Shown piece after piece: positions 1 through 12,100 of a DNA stretch of 60,000 bases. The position numbers and the translations under genes were made by a program. The stretch spans positions 475,483-535,482 of the forward strand of contig MNCI01010443.1 of NCBI GenBank assembly GCA_015680685.1, in the 5' to 3' direction. Positions within the stretch are counted from its first letter, which is position 1; each line of letters starts with the position of its first letter. Origin of the DNA: Gnetum montanum (Eukaryota > Streptophyta > Gnetopsida > Gnetales > Gnetaceae). The notes under the pieces are model-generated. The model worked only from the letters and a program-made list of their open reading frames with translations. It was not told the origin of the DNA and ran no database searches.

Positions 1-2150
1 AACACTAAGTTATAAATTTTAAAAAAAATTATACAAAGAACATTAAAATTGGTTTGATAGATCCAAGAGGTTTCAGTGAAAGTAAGTGAAACTTTTAGTT
101 TTAGTTTCAATATTTGTATATTATATGTTGAACACTCATGTGAATAAAATAGAGATAAGTATACGTAACAGATTACTCTAGTGGTATACTATTTTAAACA
201 CTTATTTGATTTATATTAATGAACTTCTTCAAGCAATTACATCTTATAAAATTTTATGATAATTATTATGTCATTGTTATGAGCTTAACCTTTAAGTAAA
301 AGTGGCTAACATCAAAATGTTGTAAAGTGAAGCCTACTCCAAGTTCTTCTTTTAACATAATTTTGATATGTGATAGTGCTACTTACCCATGACTAAGAAT
401 AACCTACATTGCTCAATGCTTGCTTGTCTTCTAAATGCATCAATCTTTCCAGATCTTGTGAGCATAACTATTAAAGATTGTAGAAATAGATGCCATTCTT
501 CCCTTGAATGTTATACCATTCCAAAAGGGGGTGTTGATGTGTAAAAATGGATCACGTTGTAACACCTTCAGAAAACTTGTTTTAAGAGACTATTGCTTAG
601 GGCACCTCTCGTATGGGTGTGGAAATCTGGGAATAGTCTCAATTGGTAAGGGTGATGTGGTATTTTAACAGATAAAAATTCAATGATGTTGTTGATAGTT
701 TAAATAGCTTTAACAATGAAATTTAAATAAAAATAGCTATCCAAATTAGTTATTTGACAAAGAAATTTAAACAAAATAACTATTTGTTAAATCAATTCAA
801 GAATGAGCTTATAAGATGATTGATAATTTAAAGGAGAAAATAACATGAACTTTTATTACAAACAAAAGAGTTTGTAATTAAAAGTATTTCTTTTGGTAAA
901 AATGACATACAATAGAGATTAAAACTCTCAGTCGTGGAACTGAAAAAAAGAGGTTGTAACAAAAACTTAGTTCAATACAGAGCCATGAATCTTGTTTTGC
1001 AAACTGGATGACTTCTTGTGCAAGCTTGTTCGCCCATGCTTGCAGGAAGCCCACCTCCTCCAACAAGTCTACGCCCTTCCAAGTTTGATCGTACACAGCC
1101 TCTGATTAAACTTCTTTTGGTAGTACCACTAAAGCTAGTTCATCAATTGATTCAGAGAAAAGGTTCTAAGGTGTCCCCTTCTCTTTCCGCCCATATAAAA
1201 AAAAAACCCTTTGCATCTAGCTGTGAGGAAGGTTTTATCCGTTTCCTCCACTGATTTGCTGCCGCCCCACCGTCTCACTCTTCCTCGTCTGTCAGAACCT
1301 TCACATCAAACCAACCAAAGTGAAAGCCCAAAATCACCGTGAAAGATAGAGTGGATAGTATTAAATGTTTCATAACATGAGTTGCCCAAAAGGGAACGTA
1401 ACTACCCTTACAAGAAATAAAATGCTGGAAATTTATTAGATATTCTAATAAATCATGTCTATAAACAGGACAAGCAACCACCAAGTTGCATCGTGACCTT
1501 AATAATTAACAGAAGACTAACCAAGACAAATAAAACATTGGAATCATTGGTGATTGGCTGATTGGCAAGTCACGCATGTTGGGGGAGGATCTATACAAGG
1601 AGTGAAAATAAAATAAAGCAAAACATAATGAAATAATAATAATAAAAAGACTTTCTGTGCTTTCTGTGCACAGTTGCCGCACAGGATGTACTGGGCGTTC
1701 CACATGATGGTGTAAGTTGTGGAAAGCCTGGGTAGGAAGGATCGAACCAGAGCTAAATAATGAAAAGGCTGTGTATGTACCTGTTCTCAAAAGAGCTTTG
1801 CGACTTATTCATAAATATTCTACAAGTCCTTTGAAAAAAAAAAACATATTCGTGCAGCTCTGGAAAACATGTATAGTGGTGATAATACTAGCGGCTTGCT
1901 AACGAATATGGGTGATGAACCTTTTAAATAGTTCCTGTTTGCTTTTGATTCTTTTTCGAGTATCAGGAGCTCCAAAGGATTTCCATAATCGTAATATTTC
2001 TTCTGCTGCAGCTGATGCAACCGTGTATCCATCGGGCTCTGTGCTAAACGCAGAACTGTAGAGGCATGCCCAGCCAACTCAACTTGCACAGCCACAAGGT
2101 GAGTTGATTTTGGTTGAATCCATGAGAACTCAATAGCTCACGTTTGTTCT
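1..2150. other. Upstream DNA, no supported gene
   Basis: AT-rich sequence with scattered short open frames on both strands, none longer than about 95 codons and none with a domain, coding-style splice pattern or repeat that I recognise. A minus-strand frame at 1820-2095 and a plus-strand one at 1018-1254 look incidental. The stretch may hold distal regulatory DNA of the NLR gene that starts at 2703, but no specific element can be named. Confidence 0.5.
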
Positions 2151-2158
2151 TTTTACCC

Positions 2159-2165
2159 TATATAA
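2159..2165 (+). promoter_or_regulatory. Candidate TATA box of the NLR gene
   Basis: TATATAA preceded by a pyrimidine-rich stretch. It lies about 540 bp upstream of the proposed start codon at 2703, so the leader would be long or contain an intron. It is the best TATA-like match I noticed in the upstream kilobase, but it is unsupported by transcript data. Confidence 0.3.
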
Positions 2166-2702
2166 CTGTTGCGCTTACCCTGCTTTATCAGTCACAAATA
2201 ATTTGCATCGATAAAAACTAATAGGATTTTTAATTGTGATGAGATTTAAACTTATAAATTAAAACGTATTAATTATGACCCAATGCTAGATGGGAGTGTT
2301 GATATTGACAGTGTCATCGTTATCCGTGCCTAGTGGCCGACAAACATGGTCTTATGTGCAGTCTATTCCACAGAAATAGCTGTAAAGTAAACAGAGGGAT
2401 GGCTGGTGGGGTTTCGCGAACTGTTTGGTCAATGATTAATTATTATCTGCTGCCGTGATTGCTGGGTTGTACTAAACTTCACTTTGAAGGAAAACTCTGT
2501 TTTGAGATACTTTTGCTTCGCTTGCAAAACTCGATAGGTGCATTTTGGAAGTTCATCAAACACTGCATTTTTTCTTTGGTTGAGGCGTCTGGATTCTCGT
2601 GTTCTGTTGTTTTAATTTGTTTTCCTAGATCATCAATATTTTTTGATACCTCTCTATCTGCAGTTTGATTCATTCAAGCTCAAGCTCTTGTGTAGTAATA
2701 CA

Positions 2703-3125
2703 ATGGGTAATACATGCTCGGCATGCCCTTGTTCTGATTGCTGTGGCTGCCCTGAAGGTGATTCTCCTGCGCCGCAAAAGTTACCGAAGGTTCCACAAAG
2801 AGTGCCATGGATTCCAGTTCCAAATACTCCACAGCAAACTCAAATGTCACCACCACAAAAAGGTGATTCTCCTGCACCGCAAAAGTTACCGAAGGTTCCA
2901 CAAAGAGTGCCATGGATTCCAGTTCCAAATACTCCACAGCATCCTCAAATATCACCATCACAAAAGGATCCAAGAGATCCTGTCGTTGTTCCTGAGCATC
3001 CAGCTGAGGAAGTAACAGGAACCAGCCCTGCACACCAGAGTATTCTACACTTGGCAAAGGACGGTATTGATGCAGAGCTGGAGCGGGTTGTTGCAGATAT
3101 CCGTGATCTTCTGGCCTTGGCTAAG
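2703..3125 (+). CDS. NLR exon 1: MG-Cys leader and proline-rich repeats
   Basis: Starts MGNTCSACPCSDCCGC. Gly2 followed by seven Cys within 16 residues is what dual N-myristoylation and palmitoylation sites look like, so plasma-membrane tethering is plausible (inference). The upstream in-frame ATG at 2643 would bury Gly2, so I prefer 2703. Next come two 35-residue copies rich in Pro (GDSPAPQKLPKVPQ...), an acidic linker, and a helix-prone end with Leu/Ile/Val spacing around residues 118-141. The exon ends in phase 0 at AAG before GTACGT. Confidence 0.7.
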
Positions 3126-6100
3126 GTACGTTTTTGCATAGATTGAAAAATCGCATTTGATTGGCAAATAGACAGCCCTTAGCCCTTTTTATAAATCAGA
3201 TGGGAAAAATCCCAATAAATCCATGTAAGGATGGGATTAAAATCATCAATATCAGTAAAATAGACCAGTTATATCCACTCATGTTGGTGGCTACATTTTT
3301 CAATTTTTTTTCAATATAATACTATTTATTAGATTAAATGTCCGATCTGATTTTGAATGGCTTCAATGCATATCTAGCTATTAATTGCAGACTTCTCAAC
3401 CTATGCGTTTTTGTGCATCTCTCTCATGTCTCACGTTCTCACGTTTTTTTCCTTTACACATCAGTATCTCATTTTTTTTTAAATGAGAAAAAATGAGACT
3501 TAAAGGGACATTTACTGTAACAACATTGCCCTGACATTGTCTGACACCCCAAAGAATTCACGAATACGCCTCAAGCAAGCAAGCATCTCACGAGCGAGTG
3601 TAAGCAAAAGCACAGCTTTTTAACATATATGACAACGCACTTCATGGAGAGTAACCAACTTCAAAACGAGCACCATGCAAATAGGCACACACACAACCTT
3701 GTAAACAACATCGGTGAGAGGGGAGACGATGCACCTACAAGGGAAGGTGCTTCACCCTCAGATCTCTCACGATTTGGTAAGGTGTGGCCTGGCACTGCAT
3801 CAAAACTATTTAATCTTGGCTGCCTACATATCTATGATTGTCGTAGAATTAGGGCTATGTAGTTTTCCATGGTGAAGGGGGAATGAAGAGGACTTAGAAG
3901 AGAGTTGCAACAAGAGGGTGTCCTATTGCTAGCTTGGTACCACCAAGCTGAGGTGGGTTTTCTAACACTCGAGAGTCACCCGAGGGTGCCTCAAAGTGTT
4001 TCATGGCCCCTGAACCATGGGGAGAGCCCAAGAGAACCACTGCCCTAGGACATCTCTCACAATCCTCCCCCACACAAAGAAGCGACGTCCTCAGAGTGGA
4101 GCCTAGGATAGCTTTGAGTGTATACTTTTAAATGGGTTCGAAACTCCGTCAACTCCGGGGATCCATCAACTCCTTAGAGGCTAGGCTTGAAGGAAGATAC
4201 TAACCCCAACACCTGACATGTCTTTCCATCCAATGCCTTGCATGAAACACAAGGGCAATTGGAGGAAGCCCAAAGACTTCCCTTCTCTATACGAGCGGGA
4301 GAGTCCAACCCAAAGGGCCAACGTCTTTAAGGCGTCCCCTAGATCCGTCCCTTCTGAGGGTCTAGAGACATATCTTCTTGCGTAAGCCCATATTTATGCA
4401 AGAAGATAGTTTCTCTCTTTCACAAGTCCTGCCGAGTTCCTTTGTGAATGGCATCTCAACACCCATTGATTTAATTTTTTTTTGAGGGCTCACCAGAGCC
4501 ACTACCCATGGTGAGGGACTTAGGAACATCACACCAAAAGGGAGGACATGCTCCGAATAGCCATGTCTCCGCAAGCAACTCATGCTTGCCAGAATTCCAT
4601 GTTCTGCTACTTGCATCCAGACCCATGGGGTCTCACCAATGCAACCATATAAGCATTGATTCCACGTGCATTGGTACCATGCACATTCTCTTTTTTTCAT
4701 CATGTTTGTTCAAGTTGGTATGAAAGGAGTCAAGCATGTTTTCCCTTACAAACAAGGTACAATGATAGATCTTTTGAGCTTGACCTTGCCATCTACAAAC
4801 ACCAGCATTGCATACCTCAATTAATCATTCAATAGTATTTCATAGCCACAACGAGAGAGAAGATCCAAAAATCTATTTGAAAACTTCTCCAAGAGGCTAA
4901 CATACAACAAGCCCTAACTGTCATCAACACCTTTTGTGATTGTCCAACATCGAGAATGCCTACTCAAATGTTAGAACAAGTGGAAAATCTATTGGGTAGC
5001 AACCCCCATGACAATCCTCCATACACACGTCTCATATTAGCCGTAAGCACATCATTGAATGCAACCATAATATCCCGTTCATGGAAAAGGATCACCCACA
5101 TTTGCTACATGCATGCTATCCTTCCCACTCCAAGTTATGGGACAAGCACCATTTTCTGAACACTAGGTCCAGGAACGAATATCGAGTCACCTCTGAGAGT
5201 AACCAGATCATGAATTCTCCAAGGAACATCAACATTTCCCAAAATTTGCATTTCCCCACTATATCAAGAACGACTGCTAGTCTCACAATCAACACCTTTC
5301 ATTAGATTTTGCACTTGCAGGAAGGATCCTCTTTGGGAGGCTTCTTCCATAGGTAAGTATAGTAGCCCAGCTACACCTTACCCATAACACATGCCCGAGT
5401 AGTCAATATAGCCAACAGATCCATCGCATCAAACTGTCACTAGCTGAGGGAAGACATGGGTTCACAAGTCTGACCCAAATTCAATTTTCACCTTGAGAAC
5501 AACTTGAGACACCAAGTAGTACATCCCCTTTGAAATTTTATCAACAGGGATTTCTGTTTCATTTTGGGAGATCTGGGTTTTGTTTCATACATCCTAGTCA
5601 AGCCCGTTTACATAAATTTGTGGTGGACAAGGCTGCACCACTACCTATTATCATTCAACCCAAACAATAGACACAAGTCAGCAACAACATCTTGCCCATA
5701 GGAGGACTAGGTCCTCAAGATAGTTTTACATGGAATGGGCTTTCATCAACATCATTTACAACTCAAACACAAAATGATTCATCCCCGAAGGGTTTACAAT
5801 AAGGATGGTCTACCAGAGAACCCCAACAAGGAAGTTTCTTTGAAGCCCCCAAAACTGAGAGAGTACACAAGATCATGCCTTGCTTACATGAAGAGCAATA
5901 TGTACCTTTAATTTACATCAACAACATGACCTCACAAAGGAGGTTTTATGAATTTCACCAGGGTAACAACATTCTGTCTCTTAGAACAAGCCTCACAAGT
6001 TCATGAACATGGGACCACTACTAGGAAAAAGTCCCAAACATTAATTGCTTCTAGGTCCTAAATAGGAGACAACCGTCTCAATACCACCTGCCTTATTATT

Positions 6101-9100
6101 TCAGGAACTAAAGAGGGCATCCGTTGAAATGGAGAATGACCCCTCATAAAATTAAGGATTCACCAAGTAATATCATGATCAACCCTGCTATCCCACTAGG
6201 GAGGTGAGAACACCAACATGAATTAACATCACACCAGAGACATGGGACAATACATCAAGGAGGGATTGTGTGATACATCAATGTACATAAGGGAGGGAGT
6301 ACATGGAAAAATTCAACAAGACACCATAACCTATTAGGCACAACGAGTCCCCTATCATGGAGTCACACCATAGACCATGAAAGCACCAATAAGTCCCAAT
6401 CTATGAGAGTGCATCATAGCCCTCCAAAGCACCAAAAGTAATTAGTCACGAGAGCCCACCAACATGCACAAATCATTAGAAGCCCACCAACCNCCAAGCA
6501 AGGCCACCAAAAGAAATCACAATTTCTGTATCTGTAATGTCATTTATTCAAGGATGGACCACCATCCCAACGTTTGAACAACTGCTCCATGATCACATCC
6601 AATATGGAAGAGCAAGTCTAGGTGCCAATACCCAGAACTCGACTCAAATCCACTGCTAGACATCATATTGATTTGAATTTCAGTCTGCCATTGTAATTCA
6701 CATGGCCATAGTGAACCACTTGTTATCAAGAACATGCACATCAAACCAATTTGTTTGTGTATTTTAAGCTACATACCACCATCGATCATCTGTGGACAAG
6801 ATCTTTGCTAGTCCAAGAACACAAGAGAAAGTGTTCCCAAGATTTGTCCTGTCTCAAGGATGTTCACCAAGCACACAGCATCCAGGCATGCCAACATCAT
6901 TAAGAGCACATGGCACTAGTTTAAAAGCACAACAGGCAAGGACACGCCCTGGTCTGTTTGTTACAACACTGTATCCAACTGAAGAGTTTCCCATGAGGTT
7001 TTTAGTAGGATTATTCATCAAGGCACAATGGCCATTTACAACATATAGCAAGGGCGCTTCAAAACAAGCACTAAGAAAAACACCATACATCAAGTTTGGC
7101 CTTGTCACAGGGTGTGGCATAGGCCTACAACCAGGAGACAACTGAGTCACATAGGCAATACATTCAGCACTTCTGAGTGCATACAATCGAATTGAGAATA
7201 TCACAAGGATACATTTTACACACCCAAGGATAAGAATACATTTATATGGGAACATATATGGTATTTGGGAATGCTACCAAGGCTTAAAAGACTATAGGAC
7301 GAACTACCCAAGCCCATCCTAGGTTGGAGGATTTAGGCCACCAAGAGCATACTATGAAAGAACCATGCTGTTTTGAGAAAAACCTGTCTCTATTACAAAG
7401 CATAAACGATCATCTGTCATTGCACCATTGTCTCAAAAGGTACATGATCAATCGTCACATTGAATCCACTGCACAGGTAACATCAAACAAAAACGATTCA
7501 AGACACGAACGTAACAATCAAATAACGAAACACGCCAACTGAGTATCCACCATCCTACCATAGTGGGACCTCAATGCATTGGCTACTCTTGGGCCATCAG
7601 TATCTAGCATGGCCAAGGATACCATTTAATGCCATCTGCTAGCCCAATATTTGTAGGGTCTAGGATAGATCACCATCTTCTATTAGTGCTCCCCTAGCAC
7701 AAAGAGGCAAACAAATCATAATGTACCTGTTGATCCATCATAGCCAAGGTACTGATAAATCTGGAACCCAATGTTGGGATTCTGAGACCAAATAATCAGT
7801 TCACGAAGGTCTCAAGAGCACATATCTTCCCCATAGATATAGTGCTCACAAAATCAACTGAGGTCACCACTGGTTGCATCCTGTACTTGTGCTGCCTGCA
7901 AACACTGAGACAAAAGCTTAGAAACATAGAAGTTAGTAGGAACACGATCAACACATCAGCCTCATACACAACCATCAAACATGATCATATAACAAAGTCA
8001 TATCACTCTTGCACATCATAAAAATCAAGACCTCAACAACATGCATAGAGATCAATCATGAAAAACATTGATGGATGAATTAGATCCCCACTCGAACAAA
8101 CAATTTCGTCATGAGGCACACCAAGAGAGAGATAGCACACTCACAGAATTTCAAGATTCATACTCAACAATCATTCCCAGCAACTAACATTGGTTTCAAC
8201 CAGGATCAAAATCTCAACACAATCGTATGAGTCATGGGTAATAGACAATCGTCATCTCAACCCAAAAATAAGGTGGAAGACCAAGGTCTATCCAAAAATA
8301 AGTCTACATAAAATCAATTCTCGCAACAACGAGCAACATCATGGAGGATGTGTCCACAAGAAGAATTTCATCAAAAGAGGTGTGGTCTCAACAAAATCCA
8401 TCAATAGGATGACCCACACCAATAGTTTTCGAATCAAAGTGACCAAGAAATGTCACCAATCAAAATAGTGATGCCACAAACCCAAGGGCAACACAACCAA
8501 CTCAAATAAGGGAGCACAACTCACAAAGATCAACAAGGGTAATCATGCCTCATGCATAAGAAGTTGTCAAACAAGACAACAAACATTTGGCTTTGGGATG
8601 GCACAAACGGCCTCATAATGCATCCTCAACGTTCCCAAAAACAAGTCATCATACCACGTAGAACACCAAGCCTTGCGTTACGAACGATAGACACGACAGA
8701 GATAACATGCACGCAAAATTTGAAAGTGCAACCAAGAAGACACGCATACACAAATAGACAAACATACAATTGCAAACACGAGCGTACGAAGTCTACCGAC
8801 AATGGTCTTAATCCACCCAAAACAAGGCTCACTAAGAGCACATGTTCGAAGGACCTCCATCTTGAGGTACCTCAGAACCATCTTGTCCCAATTTGTATTT
8901 TTCCATACTCACTGTATCTAGGGTGAGTGGGAGTGCCAAGGATATCATATCCTGCACGATTCAACAAATGCCATTTGAAACATGTCATCTGGATGGAAAC
9001 CGAAGTGGAGATTGGGTCCGATTCATACCAGATAAATCATTAGAGACCTAAGATGAGAGCTCCTTGAGCAACAAAATTCCTGAGTTGCCAATAGAACTCC

Positions 9101-12100
9101 TCTCAATCGTATTGCATACAATCACAACTAGTCCAACCACAAGTAAACAAGTGGAGGACATCACCACAACACCATTGTTTTACATCCTCATAGAGAGCAA
9201 CATACATCAGTTGCTCACAATTTATCATCTGTCCCCTCATGAAGAGCATAGAACATTGTCATTGGGCAACTCTTCAAAAATACATAAGGATATGATCCTA
9301 GATCACTTAGGTATCAATTTGGAGGGACCATTAATCGAACAACCTCTATGAAGTAAGACAACCAAAGAGCACATGCATATCACAATACAATTTCAATAAC
9401 GCTCTGATATCATCTGTAACAACGTTGCCCCGACATTGTCTGGCACCCCAAGGAATTCACGAAGATCCAATGGATTTGGGGTGAAAGACCTGGGGAATAC
9501 ACCTCAAGCAAGCAAGCATCTCACGAGTGAGTGCAAGTAGAAGCACAACTTCTTAACGTATATGACAACACACCTCATGGAGGGTAACCAACTCCAAAAC
9601 GAGGACCATGCAAACAAGCACACACAACCTTATAGACAACATTGGTGGGAGGGGAGATGATGCACCTACAAGGGAAGGTGCCTCACCCCTAGATCCCTCA
9701 CGATCTGGTACAAGGTGTGGCCTGGCACCGCATCAAAACTATCCAGTTTTGACCGCCTACATATCTACAACCGTTGTAGAATCAGGGCCATGTAGTTCTT
9801 CATGGTGAAGGGGGAATGAAGAGGGCTTAGAAGAGAGTTGCAATAGGAGGGTGTCTTGTTGCTAGCTTGGTACCACCAAGCTGGGGTGGGTTTTCTAACA
9901 CTTGAGAGTCACCCGAGGGTGCCTCAAAGTGTTCCATGGCCCCCGAATCATGGGGAGAGCCCAGGAGAACCACTGCCCTGGGACATCTCTCACATTCACG
10001 TTCTTTTCTTTTACGGAGCAGTATCTCATTTTTTTTAAATGAGAAAAAATGAGATTTAAAGGGATAAGATTTTACTTGTATATTTTAAGTGATGTTTAAC
10101 TAGGTGATTTTGTGGTGATTAACCATTGGTCTCTCTTTCCTAGATAGCCCAGTCAACTTGCTAGTAATCGCAAAAGTAGAGTAATTGCATATTTAAATTG
10201 GTTTTTTATAAAAAAATAATAAAATAAAATAAAATAATTTAGTAAATATATAAGCAGGTAGTAAACAGTTGGTTGTTGAATTGCAGTTACTTAAAAAAAA
10301 ATAGTCACCGATCATTCCTTACCTTCTTATTTTCCCTTTCTAAGGTTCTTTATCCACTTTCTTAGCTCTCCCACTCTCTCCCTTGTTATGTAGCTCTTTC
10401 TCTTCATTCTTAGAGGTTGCATCTCTAACTTTCTATTCTTCTTTAACCTTGCACTTTACCTGTCCCTTCTTTAAACCTTGGTGATTTTTGCTTGTAAATA
10501 TCTTTATCTTTCAATAAGAAATAGTGTTTACAAGGTTTTAACCATTTTAATTATTATGTTCAATAGATTATGTTTGGATAAATAAAGATCTTACTCAAAA
10601 GTAGAAAGGGCTAAACAATGGAAAAAGTTTAAGGCACCTCGTGAACAGGATTTTGTAGCATAACTAAATGATAGCAACATGGCAATCATTACAAACAAGC
10701 AGTATTTCAAAAATTGTTCAAAAAGGGTATAGGCCCTTTAAGGTGTGGATTTCTTAACATTGATGGTGGAATTGTAAATAAAGTTGTTTCTTTGAATAGT
10801 ATTAGTTTTTTTTTTGATAACTTTGATATTTTTGGTTTTGTTGAAACTTAAAAAGATATTTATTCTATAAATTTTGTAGTTCCTGGATTTATTAAATTTG
10901 TTGTAAGAAATACAAGAGTAGGGCAAAGAGGCATACCTTTTGGGAGCATTGCAGCATTAGTGGGGAAATCTTTTGATGATCATAAATAATATGTTTTGGC
11001 TAAAATCTTATGTTCACAGAGTTATGCTTTCCTTGCTGTATGCTGCTATGCTCCTAGATATGCTACATTGTATGATTCAATAGAGTTGTCTCATAATCAT
11101 CCTCGTTAATTATTAGGCAAAAATGTTGTAGAATTTGTGCAAAAGGTTCTATATTTATTTGGGGAGATCTCAATGCAAAGACAAGTTCATAGCCAACAAA
11201 AATTATTCAACGGCAATATAATGTTTGCATTTCAGACATTGTTGAAAATCACAATTGGATCCAAAGCGACATTTTGTAGATGCTAGTATTAATAAGATGA
11301 GTCAACAACTATTAGAAGCCAACAAAAGTTATTCAATGGCAATATTAAGTTTGCCCTCCAAACATTGTTGAAAATCACAACCGAACCCAAAGTGACATTT
11401 TGTAGATGGTAGTAGTAATAAGATGAGTCAACAACTATTAGAATGGACAAAGATTTTTGATCTTCTGATTTGTAAGAAGAAGATTTTAACACAGATGTGG
11501 GGTAATGTGAAAAGCAAGAGGCAATTTTATTTATACCACATTAGATCTAATAAACTAGATATAAAAGTTCATGATCTCTTCCTATGAAGTTTCGAAATAG
11601 TTCTCATCATCTTAGATTTGAATGTGGAAGATAAATTCAACTCCCTGAGAAGAGTGCATTTGTAGGTTGTGCAGATCAAGAGCTTTTAAATATGAGTTAC
11701 ATGTATTTCTTTCTTATGCAATGACTATCTATTTGAGACAATATTATGTTATAGCAAAAAGTTTTGCTTATATGATTTATTTTTTATGCCCCCATTGATA
11801 CTTGGTTAATTTGTAGAGTTTATCTTTATTTTTTCATGAAAATGTAATATCTGTCCACTACATCATATGGGTCTTTTGACATAATAATGCTTTATTTCAT
11901 TTCATTTCAATACCTTTACTGAGTTTACCCATCATTTTCAAACTTATTCTGATTCAATTTATTCCATCTTGAATGCATGCAGGGATCTCCTTCTTCATCT
12001 TCTCATTCACCTAAGCCCAATGTGAGATGCTGGAAATTCATTGACACTGCAGAGATTTCTAAGATTAAAGATTTCTTCTCGGAATCTGCTGATGCGGCTT

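Larger units (their letters stand above)
3516..9994 (-). mobile_element. Non-coding LTR retrotransposon in NLR intron 1
   Basis: The element is bounded by two similar terminal repeats that start TG and end CA, with imperfect 5-bp flanks tttac (3511-3515) and ttcac (9995-9999). On the minus strand a purine tract (complement of 4062-4075) abuts the left LTR. A primer-binding site TGATATCAGAGC lies just inside the right LTR (9401-9412); it is one mismatch from the site for initiator tRNA-Met. The element is therefore oriented minus. The 5.3-kb interior has no gag or pol motif I can recognise on either strand, so it is a LARD-like non-autonomous element or heavily decayed. LTR differences, including an indel of about 35 bp, suggest an old insertion. 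One ambiguous base occurs at 6493. Confidence 0.82.

Noticed and set aside
1681-1760. A GGTTCGATCC word on the minus strand resembling a tRNA T-loop (B box)
   Set aside because: No acceptor stem, D arm or anticodon stem can be formed around it.
1506-2095. Minus-strand frames at 1820-2095 and 1506-1790 as a possible upstream gene
   Set aside because: Short, no shared splice logic, no domain. The plus strand is equally open in parts, so they look like chance frames.
4062-9400. Open frames inside the intron-1 LTR element (for example 4362-4703, 6854-7255, 8552-8926)
   Set aside because: None shows gag, protease, integrase, RT or RNase H motifs, and frames occur equally on both strands.
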